From the NCBI RefSeq assembly GCF_000718785.1, contig NZ_JOCA01000006.1:434001-498000 (forward strand): a stretch of DNA of 64,000 bases, in the 5' to 3' direction. Origin of the DNA: Streptomyces sp. NRRL WC-3626 (GTDB taxonomy: Bacteria; Actinomycetota; Actinomycetes; Streptomycetales; Streptomycetaceae). Shown here piece by piece: positions 8,458 through 17,098 of the stretch. Position numbers and translations under genes: made by a program. The first letter of the stretch is position 1. Each line of letters begins with the position of its first letter. Below the pieces are notes generated by a model. It did no database searches and was not told the DNA's origin. It saw only the letters and a program-made list of their open reading frames with translations.

Positions 8458-9723
8458 GTGGTCGACGCGGATCAGACATTCGTCATCGTCGGAGGCGGAC
8501 TGGCCGGCGCGAAGGCGGCCGAGACGCTGAGAACGGAGGGCTTCACCGGCCGCGTGATACTGATCTGCGACGAACGGGACCACCCCTACGAGCGGCCGCC
8601 CCTGTCCAAGGGCTACCTCCTCGGCAAGGCCGAACGCGACAGCGTCTTCGTCCACGAGCCCGCCTGGTACGCGCGCCACGACATCGAGCTGCACCTCGGC
8701 CAGACCGTCGACGCCATCGACCGCACCGCGAAGACCGTCCGCTTCGGCGAGGACGGCACCGTCGTCCGCTACGACAAACTGCTCATCGCCACCGGTGCCG
8801 AGCCCCGCCGCCTGGACATCCCGGGCACCGACCTCGTGGGCGTCCACCATCTGCGCCGCCTCGCCCACGCCGAACGCCTCAAGGGCGTCCTGACCTCCCT
8901 CGGCCGGGACAACGGCCATCTGGTCATCGCCGGCGCCGGCTGGATCGGCCTGGAGATCGCGGCGGCGGCCCGGCAGTACGGCGCGGAGGTCACCGTCGTC
9001 CACCGCGGCCGGACCCCGCTGCACTCCGTCCTCGGCCCCGAGCTCGGCCAGCTCTTCGCCGAGCTCCACATGGAGCACGGGGTGCGCTTCCACTTCGGTG
9101 CCACGCTCACCGAGATCACCGGCCAGGACGGCATGGTCCTCGCCGCCCGCACCGACGACGGGGAGGAGCACCCGGCGCACGCCGTCCTCGCCGCGATCGG
9201 CGCGGCGCCGCGGGTCGCTCTCGCGGAGGCGGCGGGGCTGGAACTGGCCGACCGCGCGGACGGCGGGGGCGTCCGCGTCGACGAACGGCTGCGCACGTCC
9301 GACCCGGACATCTACGTCGCCGGCGACGCCGCGTCCTTCCCGCACGCCCTCTTCGACACACGGCTGCGCGTGGAGCACTGGGCCAACGCGCTGAACGGCG
9401 GCCCGGCGGCCGCCCGCTCCATGCTGGGCCGCGAGGACGCCTACGACCGCGTTCCCTACTTCTTCTCCGACCAGTACGACCTGGGGATGGAGTACTCCGG
9501 GTGGGCGCCGCCGGGGTCGTACGACGAGGTGGTGATCCGGGGCGACGCGGGGAAGCGCGAATTCATCGCGTTCTGGGTTCGTGAGGGCCGCGTGCTCGCG
9601 GGGATGAACGTGAATGTGTGGGATGTCACGGATCCGATCCAGGGGCTGATCCGCTCCGGCGTGCCGGTGGACACGGAGGCGTTGGCGGATCCGCGGGTGC
9701 CGCTGGAGTCGCTTGTCGCCTAG
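8458..9723 (+). CDS. FAD-dependent NAD(P)H:ferredoxin reductase-like oxidoreductase
   Basis: A 421-residue flavoprotein. The FAD-binding dinucleotide fold is at the N-terminus (FVIVGGGLAGAKAAETLR), followed by HPYERPPLSKGYLLG, typical of rhodocoxin/putidaredoxin-reductase-type enzymes. The NAD(P)H fold is near residue 158 (VIAGAGWIGLEIAAAARQYG), the second FAD contact is at DPDIYVAGDAASFPH, and a reductase C-terminal domain ends the protein (FFSDQYDLGMEYSGWAP). It should pass electrons from NAD(P)H to a ferredoxin serving an unidentified oxygenase; no ferredoxin or P450 gene is adjacent. GTG start at 8458 is well placed after GAGGAGG (6-base spacing). Confidence 0.9.
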   Translation: MVDADQTFVIVGGGLAGAKAAETLRTEGFTGRVILICDERDHPYERPPLSKGYLLGKAERDSVFVHEPAWYARHDIELHLGQTVDAIDRTAKTVRFGEDGTVVRYDKLLIATGAEPRRLDIPGTDLVGVHHLRRLAHAERLKGVLTSLGRDNGHLVIAGAGWIGLEIAAAARQYGAEVTVVHRGRTPLHSVLGPELGQLFAELHMEHGVRFHFGATLTEITGQDGMVLAARTDDGEEHPAHAVLAAIGAAPRVALAEAAGLELADRADGGGVRVDERLRTSDPDIYVAGDAASFPHALFDTRLRVEHWANALNGGPAAARSMLGREDAYDRVPYFFSDQYDLGMEYSGWAPPGSYDEVVIRGDAGKREFIAFWVREGRVLAGMNVNVWDVTDPIQGLIRSGVPVDTEALADPRVPLESLVA

Positions 9724-9813
9724 GCGGCGTCCGCCGGGTTTTGTCGGGGCGCGCGTGGGGCGGCGTCGTGGCTGGTCGCGCCCACGCGGCGGAGCCGCAC
9801 ATGTCACAGCCCC

Positions 9814-9831
9814 GCGCCCCTTGCGGGGCGC
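9814..9831. terminator. GC-rich hairpin after the flavoprotein gene
   Basis: GCGCCCC (9814-9820), loop TTGC and GGGGCGC (9825-9831) form a perfect 7-bp stem 90 bases past the flavoprotein stop and 44 bases before dnaG. It sits in a low-information region resembling a repeat often found between Streptomyces genes. There is no T-tract, so termination is likely but not certain. Confidence 0.45.
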
Positions 9832-9874
9832 TGCGGCTCGCCGGGGTGTCGGTACGGCCACGTAGGATTCAGGC

Positions 9875-11803
9875 GTGGCTGGGCGGATCAACGATGAGGA
9901 CGTGAAGGCGGTTCGGGACGCGGTTCCGATCGACGCCGTCGTGTCCGAGTACCTCCAGCTGCGGAACGCGGGCGGCGGGAACCTGAAGGGCCTCTGCCCG
10001 TTCCACGACGAGAAGTCGCCGTCCTTCCAGGTCAGCCCGAGCAAGGGACTCTTCCACTGCTTCGGCTGCCAGGAGGGCGGCGACACCATCACGTTCGTGA
10101 TGAAGGTCGACCACCTCTCCTTCTCCGAGGCCGTCGAGCGCCTCGCCGGCCAGGCCGGCATCACGCTGCGTTACGAGGAGGGCGGGTACAACCCCTCCCA
10201 CCAGCGCGGCGAGCGCATCCGCCTGGTCGAGGCGCACAAGATCGCCGCCGAGTGGTACGCGGAACAGCTGGCGGCCTCCGCCGAGGCGGACACCGGCCGC
10301 AGTTTCCTCGCCGACCGCGGTTTCGACCAGGCCGCCGCCGTGCACTTCGGCGTCGGCTACAGCCCCCAGGGCTGGGACCACCTCACCCGCTTCCTGCGCG
10401 GCAAGGGCTTCAGCGACAAGGAGCTGCTGCTCTCCGGGCTCGCCCAGGAGGGCCGCCGCGGCCCCATCGACCGCTTCCGCGGCCGGCTGATGTGGCCCAT
10501 CCGCGACATCGGCGGAGAGGTCGTCGGCTTCGGCGCCCGCAAGCTCTACGAGGCGGACAACGGGCCGAAGTACCTCAACACGCCCGATACGGCGATCTAC
10601 AAGAAGTCCCAGGTCCTCTACGGCATCGACCTCGCCAAGAAGGACATCGCGAAGGCGTCCCGGGCGGTCGTCGTCGAGGGCTACACCGACGTCATGGCCT
10701 GCCACCTCGCCGGGGTGACCACCGCCATCGCCACCTGCGGCACCGCCTTCGGCGGCGACCACATCAAGATCCTGCGCCGGCTGCTCATGGACAACGGCAG
10801 CGCGCGCGTGATCTTCACCTTCGACGGTGACGCGGCCGGCCAGAAGGCGGCCCTGCGCGCCTTCGAGGACGACCAGAAGTTCGCCGCCGAGACCTATATC
10901 GCCATCGCCCCCGACGGCATGGACCCCTGTGACCTGCGGCTCGCCAAGGGCGACGAGGCCGTCGCCGACCTGGCCGAACCCCGCACCCCGCTCTTCGAGT
11001 TCGCCCTCCGCCAGATCGTGGTCCGCTACGACCTGGACACCCCGGCCGGCCGCGCCGCCGCCCTCGACGAGGCCGCGCCGATCGTCGCGCGGATCAAGAA
11101 CAGCGGCGCCCAGCACGAGGTCGCGGTGCAGCTCGCCGGGATGCTCGGCATCCTCGACACCCAGTTCGTCGTCAAGCGGGTCGCCCAGCTCGCCCGCTGG
11201 GCGCGCGACCGCGGCGGCAGGGGCCCCGCCCCCGACCGGCAGCAGCGCGGCGGCGGCCCCCAGCAGTACGACTCCGCGCCGGACCGGCCGGCCCCCCGCG
11301 GACCCGCCCTGAACCTCCGCAACCCGGTCTTCGCCACCGAACGCGAACTGCTCAAGCTCGCCCTCCAGCGCCCCGAACTGGTCTCCCCGGCCTTCGACGC
11401 GTACGGCGTCGACGAGTTCACGGCCCCGCCCTACGCGGCCGTACGCCAGGCGGTCCTGGACGCGGGCGGCGCGGAGTACGGCGTCCAGGACCCGCAGGAG
11501 TATCTGATCCGGGTCCGGGAGGCCGCCCCCGACGACGCCGTCCGCGCCATGGTCACCGAACTCGCCGTCGAGGCCATCATGTTGCACCGTGGTGTGAAGG
11601 GCGTCGACGAGGTCTATGCCGGCGCCCAGCTCGTCACCGTCCGCCGCCGCGCGGTCGAGCGCCGCATCCGCGATGTCGCCAGCCGCCTGACCCGCCTCAG
11701 CGGCCACGGCGACCCGGGCGAACTGGCCGCCGTACAGAACGAGTTGTGGGTCCTCCAGCAGTACGACCAAACCCTGCGGGAGCACGGAGCGGCAGCCCTG
11801 TAG
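9875..11803 (+). CDS. dnaG: DNA primase
   Basis: A 642-residue DnaG. The N-terminal zinc-binding domain is complete (LCPFHDEKSPSF then FHCFGCQEGGD). The catalytic core contains LSGLAQEGRRGPIDRFRGRL and FGARKL, and the Toprim metal site appears as VVEGYTDVMACH with FTFDGDAAGQKAALRAF. The C-terminal part (after about residue 470) is the helicase-binding region, joined by a proline/arginine/glutamine-rich linker (RGPAPDRQQRGGGPQQY). It makes RNA primers at the replication fork with DnaB. GTG start at 9875; TAGGAT 13 bases upstream could be a -10. The gene precedes the HrdA-type sigma gene, as in other Streptomyces. Confidence 0.97.
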   Translation: MAGRINDEDVKAVRDAVPIDAVVSEYLQLRNAGGGNLKGLCPFHDEKSPSFQVSPSKGLFHCFGCQEGGDTITFVMKVDHLSFSEAVERLAGQAGITLRYEEGGYNPSHQRGERIRLVEAHKIAAEWYAEQLAASAEADTGRSFLADRGFDQAAAVHFGVGYSPQGWDHLTRFLRGKGFSDKELLLSGLAQEGRRGPIDRFRGRLMWPIRDIGGEVVGFGARKLYEADNGPKYLNTPDTAIYKKSQVLYGIDLAKKDIAKASRAVVVEGYTDVMACHLAGVTTAIATCGTAFGGDHIKILRRLLMDNGSARVIFTFDGDAAGQKAALRAFEDDQKFAAETYIAIAPDGMDPCDLRLAKGDEAVADLAEPRTPLFEFALRQIVVRYDLDTPAGRAAALDEAAPIVARIKNSGAQHEVAVQLAGMLGILDTQFVVKRVAQLARWARDRGGRGPAPDRQQRGGGPQQYDSAPDRPAPRGPALNLRNPVFATERELLKLALQRPELVSPAFDAYGVDEFTAPPYAAVRQAVLDAGGAEYGVQDPQEYLIRVREAAPDDAVRAMVTELAVEAIMLHRGVKGVDEVYAGAQLVTVRRRAVERRIRDVASRLTRLSGHGDPGELAAVQNELWVLQQYDQTLREHGAAAL

Positions 11804-11810
11804 CGGCTCG

Positions 11811-11832
11811 GACGCCCGTGAGGGCGGGCGTC
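11811..11832 (+). terminator. Hairpin terminator after dnaG
   Basis: GACGCCCG (11811-11818), loop TGAGGG, CGGGCGTC (11825-11832) form a perfect 8-bp stem starting 7 bases after the dnaG stop. No T-run follows, which is usual for Streptomyces terminators. It would separate dnaG from the sigma factor gene. Confidence 0.55.
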
Positions 11833-12157
11833 ACCGCCCGCGCCGGCTCCTCGGCCCGACGGCGCGGCCTCTGGGGTACGTCCCTCGGCGGCGACGGATC
11901 GGCGAGTCGCCGGTCACCGCCGGTTCCGGACCGGACGCAAAAAGTCATCGCACGCCCCTCGTGGGGACGATGTGTCGTACCCCACACTGGGGGCGGTGCC
12001 TGAGTCCTCGGAGCGCGGCCGATCCGTCACCGACGGGTCCCGGACATCCGCGGTTGTGCTCATCGCGTACGGGACGGACAGCGGCGAGGCCGCCCACTCC
12101 GTCCCCGAAGTACCGCTGCCCCACTCCCCGGCAGCGATCATCCTGGAGGTCGCCCCC
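11833..12157. promoter_or_regulatory. Upstream region of the sigma factor gene
   Basis: About 325 bases between the dnaG terminator and the preferred GTG start of the sigma gene. The sigma reading frame stays open back to 11972, with alternative GTG codons at 11972 and 11996, so part may be coding in some annotations. Composition falls around 11938-11950 (GCAAAAAGTCATCGCA), the most promoter-like, least GC-rich stretch, but no clear -35/-10 pair was assigned. Confidence 0.35.
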
Positions 12158-13207
12158 GTGCAGACCCAGACCCAGACCCTCACCCAGCCCGACGCCGGCG
12201 TTCTCGTCGCCGTGCCCGCGCAGAGCCGCGTCGCGCACCACCCCGAATCCGCCGACCCCGTGGAGCCGGTGGCGCGCCTGCGCACCGACACCGGCGGGCC
12301 CTCCTCGGACCTGTTCCGGCAGTATCTGCGCGAGATAGGGCGCATCCCGCTGCTGACCGCCGCCGAGGAGGTCGAACTCGCCCGCCGGGTCGAGGCGGGA
12401 CTCTTCGCCGAGGAGAAGCTGCGGCTGGCCCCCGATCTGGACAGTCGGCTCGCCGTCGACCTGGACCGGATCGTCGTCATGGGCCGGATGGCCAAACGAC
12501 GCCTGATAGAGGCGAACCTGCGGCTCGTCGTGTCCGTCGCCAAACGGTACGTGGGGCGCGGACTGACCATGCTGGACCTGGTCCAGGAGGGAAACCTCGG
12601 CCTGATCCGCGCGGTGGAGAAGTTCGACTACGCGCGCGGGTACAAGTTCTCGACGTACGCCACGTGGTGGATCCGCCAGGCCATGTCGCGCGCGCTGGCC
12701 GACCAGGCCCGGACGATCCGCGTGCCCGTGCACGTGGTCGAGCTCATCAACCGGGTGGTGCGGGTGCAGCGGCGGATGCTGCAGGAGCGCGGCTACGAGC
12801 CGACACCGGAAGAGGTCGCCGCGCATCTGGACCTGCCGCCCGAGCGGGTCGGCGAGGTGCTGCGGCTCGCCCAGGAACCGGTGTCGCTGCACGCGCCGGT
12901 CGGCGAGGAGGACGACGTCGCCCTCGGCGACCTCATCGAGGACGGCGACGCGGCGAGCCCCGTCGAGTCGGCGGCGTTCCTGCTGCTGCGGGAGCACCTG
13001 GAGGCGGTGCTGTCGACTCTGGGGGAGCGGGAGCGGAAGGTGGTGCAGCTGCGCTACGGGCTGGTGGACGGGCGTGCCCGTACGTTGGAGGAGATCGGGC
13101 GGATCTTCGGTGTGACGCGGGAGCGGATACGTCAGATCGAGTCGAAGACGCTGAACAAGCTGCGCGATCACGCCTTCGCGGATCAGTTGCGGGGGTATCT
13201 GGACTGA
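12158..13207 (+). CDS. hrdA: RNA polymerase sigma-70 family factor, HrdA type
   Basis: From the preferred start the protein has 349 residues. Region 1.2 is [18 protein letters not shown]; region 2 is intact ([56 protein letters not shown]); region 3 follows ([15 protein letters not shown]); region 4 ends with [19 protein letters not shown] and [12 protein letters not shown]. It is a group 1/2 (HrdB-like) factor; its short N-terminus and place beside dnaG suggest the non-essential HrdA. The GTG at 12158 has GGAGG eight bases upstream. In-frame GTGs at 11972 and 11996 would add about 60 low-complexity residues and have weaker ribosome sites. The call of HrdA rather than HrdC/HrdD rests on context. 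Confidence 0.85.
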   Translation: MQTQTQTLTQPDAGVLVAVPAQSRVAHHPESADPVEPVARLRTDTGGPSSDLFRQYLREIGRIPLLTAAEEVELARRVEAGLFAEEKLRLAPDLDSRLAVDLDRIVVMGRMAKRRLIEANLRLVVSVAKRYVGRGLTMLDLVQEGNLGLIRAVEKFDYARGYKFSTYATWWIRQAMSRALADQARTIRVPVHVVELINRVVRVQRRMLQERGYEPTPEEVAAHLDLPPERVGEVLRLAQEPVSLHAPVGEEDDVALGDLIEDGDAASPVESAAFLLLREHLEAVLSTLGERERKVVQLRYGLVDGRARTLEEIGRIFGVTRERIRQIESKTLNKLRDHAFADQLRGYLD

Positions 13208-13209
13208 GT

Positions 13210-13293
13210 TTTCGCCCCCGCCGCCCCTTCCCATTCCCGTCCCCCGGGGGCGCTGCCCCCGGACCCCCGCTCCTCAAACGCCGGAGGGGCTGA
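13210..13293 (+). repeat. 84-bp dispersed repeat, copy 1
   Basis: This segment, starting two bases after the sigma-gene stop, matches 49045-49128 at 83 of 84 positions (A versus G at position 24). It contains CCCCCGGGGG and GGGGGCGCTGCCCCC palindromes and ends in CGCCGGAGGGGCTGA, the 5' arm of the following hairpin. Both full copies lie immediately after a stop codon and between convergent genes, so it looks like a mobile or recombining 3'-end/terminator cassette. Confidence 0.85.
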
Positions 13294-13310
13294 AGCGAGC
13301 CCCTCCGGCG
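13279..13310. terminator. Bidirectional hairpin terminator between hrdA and ABC exporter operon
   Basis: CGCCGGAGGGGCT (13279-13291), loop GAAGCG, AGCCCCTCCGGCG (13298-13310) make a perfect 13-bp stem between convergent genes. The symmetry means it can serve both strands. Confidence 0.8.
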
Positions 13311-13323
13311 TGTGAAAGGGGCG

Positions 13324-15252
13324 TCAGTCGACCTCCGCCACCGCCTCGGCGAACTGGGCCTTGTACAGGCGGGCGTACGCGCCCTCCGCTGCCAGGAGCT
13401 TCTCGTGGGCGCCCTGTTCGACGATCGCGCCGTTCTCCATGACCAGGATCGTGTCCGCGTCGCGGATCGTGGAGAGGCGGTGGGCGATGACGAAGGACGT
13501 GCGGCCGTGGGCGAGTCGGGCCATCGCCTTCTGGATGAGGACCTCCGTGCGGGTGTCCACGGAGCTCGTGGCCTCGTCCAGGACCAGGATCACCGGGTCG
13601 GAGAGGAACGCCCGCGCGATGGTGATGAGCTGCTTCTCGCCCGCGCTGACCCCGCTGCCCTCGTCGTCGATCACCGTGTCGTAGCCGTCGGGCAGGGTGC
13701 GGACGAAGCGGTCGGCGTGGGCCGCGCGGGCCGCCTCCTCGATCTCCGCGCGGGTGACCTCGCGGGAGGAGCCGTACGCGATGTTCTCCGCGATGGTGCC
13801 GCCGAACAGCCAGGTGTCCTGGAGCACCATGCCGATGCCGGACCGCAGTTCGTCGCGGGACATGTGCGCGATGTCCACGCCGTCCAGCGTGATCCGCCCT
13901 CCGGAGACCTCGTAGAACCGCATCAGCAGGTTGACCAGGGTCGTCTTGCCGGCGCCCGTCGGGCCGACGATGGCCACGGTGTGGCCCGGTTCGGCCTTCA
14001 GGGAGAGATCCTCGATCAGCGGCTTCTCGGGGTCGTAGCGGAACGACACGTTCTCCAGCGCGACCCGCCCGCGCAGCTCGGCCGGCTTCTCGGCCGGGGA
14101 GGGGTCGGCCTCCTGCTCCTCGGCGTCGAGGAGTTCGAAGACCCGCTCCGCCGAGGCGACACCCGACTGCACCAGGTTCGCCATGGAGGCGACCTGCGTC
14201 AGCGGCATGGAGAACTGGCGCGAGTACTGGATGAAGGCCTGCACATCACCGATGGACAGCGTGCCGGACGCGACCCGCAGGCCGCCGACGACCGCCACCA
14301 GTACGTAGTTGATGTTCGAGACGAAGAACATCAGCGGCTGCATGACGCCGCTGTTGAACTGCGCCTTGAACCCGGCCTCGTACAGCGCGTCGTTCTCCTC
14401 GGCGAACTGCTTCGCCGACTCCTCCTGCCGCCCGAACACCTTCACCAGGGTGTGCCCGGTGTACATCTCCTCGATGTGCGCGTTGAGGGTGCCGGTCGAT
14501 TTCCACTGCTGCACGAAGTGCGGCTGCGACCGCTTGCCGACACGGGTGGCGACGACGAACGACAGCGGCACCGTCACCAGCGCGACCAGCGCGAGGATCC
14601 AGGAGACGTAGAACATCATCGCGAGCACACCGATGATGGTGAGCAGCGAGTTGATCAGCTGGCCCATCGACTGCTGGAGCGTCTGCCCGATGTTGTCGAT
14701 GTCGTTGGTGGCGCGGCTGAGCACCTCGCCGCGCTGCCGCTTGTCGAAGTACGACAGCGGCAGCCGCGACAGCTTCGTCTGTACGTCCTCACGCATCCGG
14801 AACATGGTGTGGTTGACCGCCCGGTTCACCAGCCGGGTCGCGAACGCCATCAGCAGACCGGCGACGCCGAACACCGCCAGCGCGAACAGCAGGACGTTGC
14901 CCACCGCCGTGAAGTCGATGCCCTCACCGGGGGTGAAGTCGGTGCTGCGGAGCATGTCGGCGACATCGCCCTCGCCCCGCGCCCGCATCGCGTCGAGCAC
15001 CTGTTCCTTGGTGGCGCCCTCCGGCATGTCACGGCCGACGATGCCGGCGAAGACGAGGTCGGTCGCCCTGCCGAGGATCTTCGGGCCGATCACGCTGAGG
15101 CCGACACTGAGGACCACGCAGGCCAGCAGGCCGTAGATCGTCCCGCGTTCCGGCCTGAACCGCGAGATCAGCCGTTTGCTCGACCCCTTGAAGTCGAGCG
15201 TGCGCTGGTCGGGGCCGCCCCCGGCCATCATCCGTCCTCCGGGCCCGGCCAT
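13324..15252 (-). CDS. ABC exporter half-transporter, canonical Walker B subunit
   Basis: A 642-residue fusion of a six-helix membrane domain (about 40-370) and an ATPase domain. The Walker A motif is GPTGAGKTTL and Walker B ends VLDEATSSVDTRTEV with the catalytic glutamate. The signature loop is degenerate (GVSAGEKQL instead of LSGGQ). Its start codon overlaps the stop of the 577-residue partner by one base, so the two are translated together and should form a heterodimer with one canonical and one degenerate ATP site. A long insert after the first helix (about 75-140; GRDMPEGATKEQVLDAMRAR) is a likely extracytoplasmic loop. The substrate is unknown; drug or lipid export is typical for the family. 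Confidence 0.92.
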   Translation of the reverse strand: MAGPGGRMMAGGGPDQRTLDFKGSSKRLISRFRPERGTIYGLLACVVLSVGLSVIGPKILGRATDLVFAGIVGRDMPEGATKEQVLDAMRARGEGDVADMLRSTDFTPGEGIDFTAVGNVLLFALAVFGVAGLLMAFATRLVNRAVNHTMFRMREDVQTKLSRLPLSYFDKRQRGEVLSRATNDIDNIGQTLQQSMGQLINSLLTIIGVLAMMFYVSWILALVALVTVPLSFVVATRVGKRSQPHFVQQWKSTGTLNAHIEEMYTGHTLVKVFGRQEESAKQFAEENDALYEAGFKAQFNSGVMQPLMFFVSNINYVLVAVVGGLRVASGTLSIGDVQAFIQYSRQFSMPLTQVASMANLVQSGVASAERVFELLDAEEQEADPSPAEKPAELRGRVALENVSFRYDPEKPLIEDLSLKAEPGHTVAIVGPTGAGKTTLVNLLMRFYEVSGGRITLDGVDIAHMSRDELRSGIGMVLQDTWLFGGTIAENIAYGSSREVTRAEIEEAARAAHADRFVRTLPDGYDTVIDDEGSGVSAGEKQLITIARAFLSDPVILVLDEATSSVDTRTEVLIQKAMARLAHGRTSFVIAHRLSTIRDADTILVMENGAIVEQGAHEKLLAAEGAYARLYKAQFAEAVAEVD

Positions 15253-16985
15253 CAGGCAGCCTCCGCTTCCGTCAGCTGGGAGAGCACGATCTCCCGGTAG
15301 GTCTCGTTGTCCGCCATCAGCTCGTGGTGCCGGCCGGTGCCGACGACGCGGCCCTCGTCCAGGACCACGATCCGGTCGGCGTCACGGATGGTCGCCACCC
15401 GCTGGGCGACGATCACCACGGTCGCCTCGGACGTCTCCCGTCCGAGCGCCGCCCGCAGCGCCGCGTCCGTGGCGTAGTCGAGCGCGGAGAAGGAGTCGTC
15501 GAAGAGGTAGATCTCCGGGCGCTGCACCAGCGTCCGGGCGATCGCCAGACGCTGGCGCTGACCGCCGGAGACGTTCGTCCCGCCCTGCGAGACCGGCGCG
15601 TCGAGGCCGCCCTCGAGCCGCTCCACGAAGTCCCTGCCCTGCGCCACCTCCAGCGCGTGCCACAACTCCTCGTCGGTGGCGTCCGGATTGCCGTAGCGCA
15701 GGTTCGACGCCACGGTGCCCGCGAAGAGGTACGGCTTCTGCGGGACGAGCCCGACCGTCCTCGCCAGCAGCGCCGGGTCGATGTCCGCCACGGGTACGTC
15801 GTCCACCAGCACCTCCCCGCCGGTCGCGTCGAACAGCCGGGGGACCAGGCCGAGCAGCGTGGACTTGCCGCTGCCGGTCGAACCGATCACGGCGGTGACC
15901 TCGCCCGGCCGCGCCACCAGGTCGACGGACCTCAGCACCGGCTCCTCGGCCCCCGGATAGCGGAAGCCCGCGCCCCGGATCTCCAGCCGGCCGTGCCGGC
16001 GCAGCTCGGTGACCGGCGCGACGGGCGGCACCACGCTGGAGGACGTGTCCAGCACCTCGTGGATGCGCTCGGCGCACACCTCGGCGCGCGGCACCATCAT
16101 GAACATGAAGGTGGCCATCATCACGGACATGACGATCTGCATCAGATAGGCGAGGAACGCGGTCAGATCGCCGATCTGCATCCCGCCGCTGTCGATGCGG
16201 TGCGCGCCGAACCACACCACCGCGATCGACGACAGGTTCACCACCGTCATGACCACCGGGAACATCAGCGCGAGCAGATTGCCCGTGCCCAGCGCCACGT
16301 CGGTCAGCTCGGTGTTCGACGTACGGAACCGCCCCTGCTCGTACTCGTCCCGCACGAAGGCGCGGATCACCCGGTTGCCGGTGATCTGCTCGCGCAGCAC
16401 CCGGTTCACCGTGTCGAGCCGCGTCTGCATGGTCCGGAACAGCGGACGCAGCTTCCGTACGATCAGTGTCACGCAGATGCCGAGCACCGGCACCACCGCG
16501 ACGAGCACCCCGGACAGCGGGACGTCCAGGCCGAGCGCCATCACGATGCCGCCCACACACATGATCGGCGCGGACACCATCAGGGTGAACGTCATCAGGA
16601 CCAGCATCTGCACCTGCTGGACGTCGTTCGTCGTCCGGGTGATCAGCGAGGGCGCGCCGAAGTGACCCACCTCACGCGCCGAGAACGACTGCACCCGGTC
16701 GAACACGGCCGCGCGCACGTCCCGCCCCAGCGCCGACGCGGTCCGGGCGCCGTAGTAGACGGCACCGATGTTGCACACGACCTGGACCAGGGAGACACCG
16801 ATCATCACGGCGCCGTAGCTCAGGATGTAACCGCTGTCGCCTTCGACGACGCCGCTGTCGATGATGTCCGCGTTCAGGGTGGGCAGGTAGAGCGAGGCGC
16901 AGGTCTGCAGGAACTGCAGCAGCACGAGCAGGGCGATGGGTCTCTTGTAGGGCTGGAGATGGGTCCGCAGGAGTCGTATGAGCAC
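15252..16985 (-). CDS. ABC exporter half-transporter, degenerate Walker B subunit
   Basis: The 577-residue partner, first in the operon. It has the membrane domain (ALLVLLQFLQTCASLYLPTL onwards) and an ATPase domain with Walker A GSTGSGKSTLL, signature NVSGGQRQRLAIA and Walker B YLFDDSFSALDYAT, where aspartate replaces the catalytic glutamate. Paired with its neighbour's degenerate signature, this gives one hydrolysing and one silent site, the known pattern of heterodimeric exporters such as BmrCD/TM287-288. The gene begins at ATG 16983-16985; the 113-base gap to the upstream kinase gene probably holds the promoter. Confidence 0.92.
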   Translation of the reverse strand: MLIRLLRTHLQPYKRPIALLVLLQFLQTCASLYLPTLNADIIDSGVVEGDSGYILSYGAVMIGVSLVQVVCNIGAVYYGARTASALGRDVRAAVFDRVQSFSAREVGHFGAPSLITRTTNDVQQVQMLVLMTFTLMVSAPIMCVGGIVMALGLDVPLSGVLVAVVPVLGICVTLIVRKLRPLFRTMQTRLDTVNRVLREQITGNRVIRAFVRDEYEQGRFRTSNTELTDVALGTGNLLALMFPVVMTVVNLSSIAVVWFGAHRIDSGGMQIGDLTAFLAYLMQIVMSVMMATFMFMMVPRAEVCAERIHEVLDTSSSVVPPVAPVTELRRHGRLEIRGAGFRYPGAEEPVLRSVDLVARPGEVTAVIGSTGSGKSTLLGLVPRLFDATGGEVLVDDVPVADIDPALLARTVGLVPQKPYLFAGTVASNLRYGNPDATDEELWHALEVAQGRDFVERLEGGLDAPVSQGGTNVSGGQRQRLAIARTLVQRPEIYLFDDSFSALDYATDAALRAALGRETSEATVVIVAQRVATIRDADRIVVLDEGRVVGTGRHHELMADNETYREIVLSQLTEAEAA

Positions 16986-17098
16986 GCTGAATCTCTCGGA
17001 GTGGTCGGCGAGGGCGATGGTTGCCCCTGGCCCCTATCGTCGAACACTCCACCCGCGTTACCTCAAGCGAATTAATCCACGGGCTTCTCTTACGGCTC

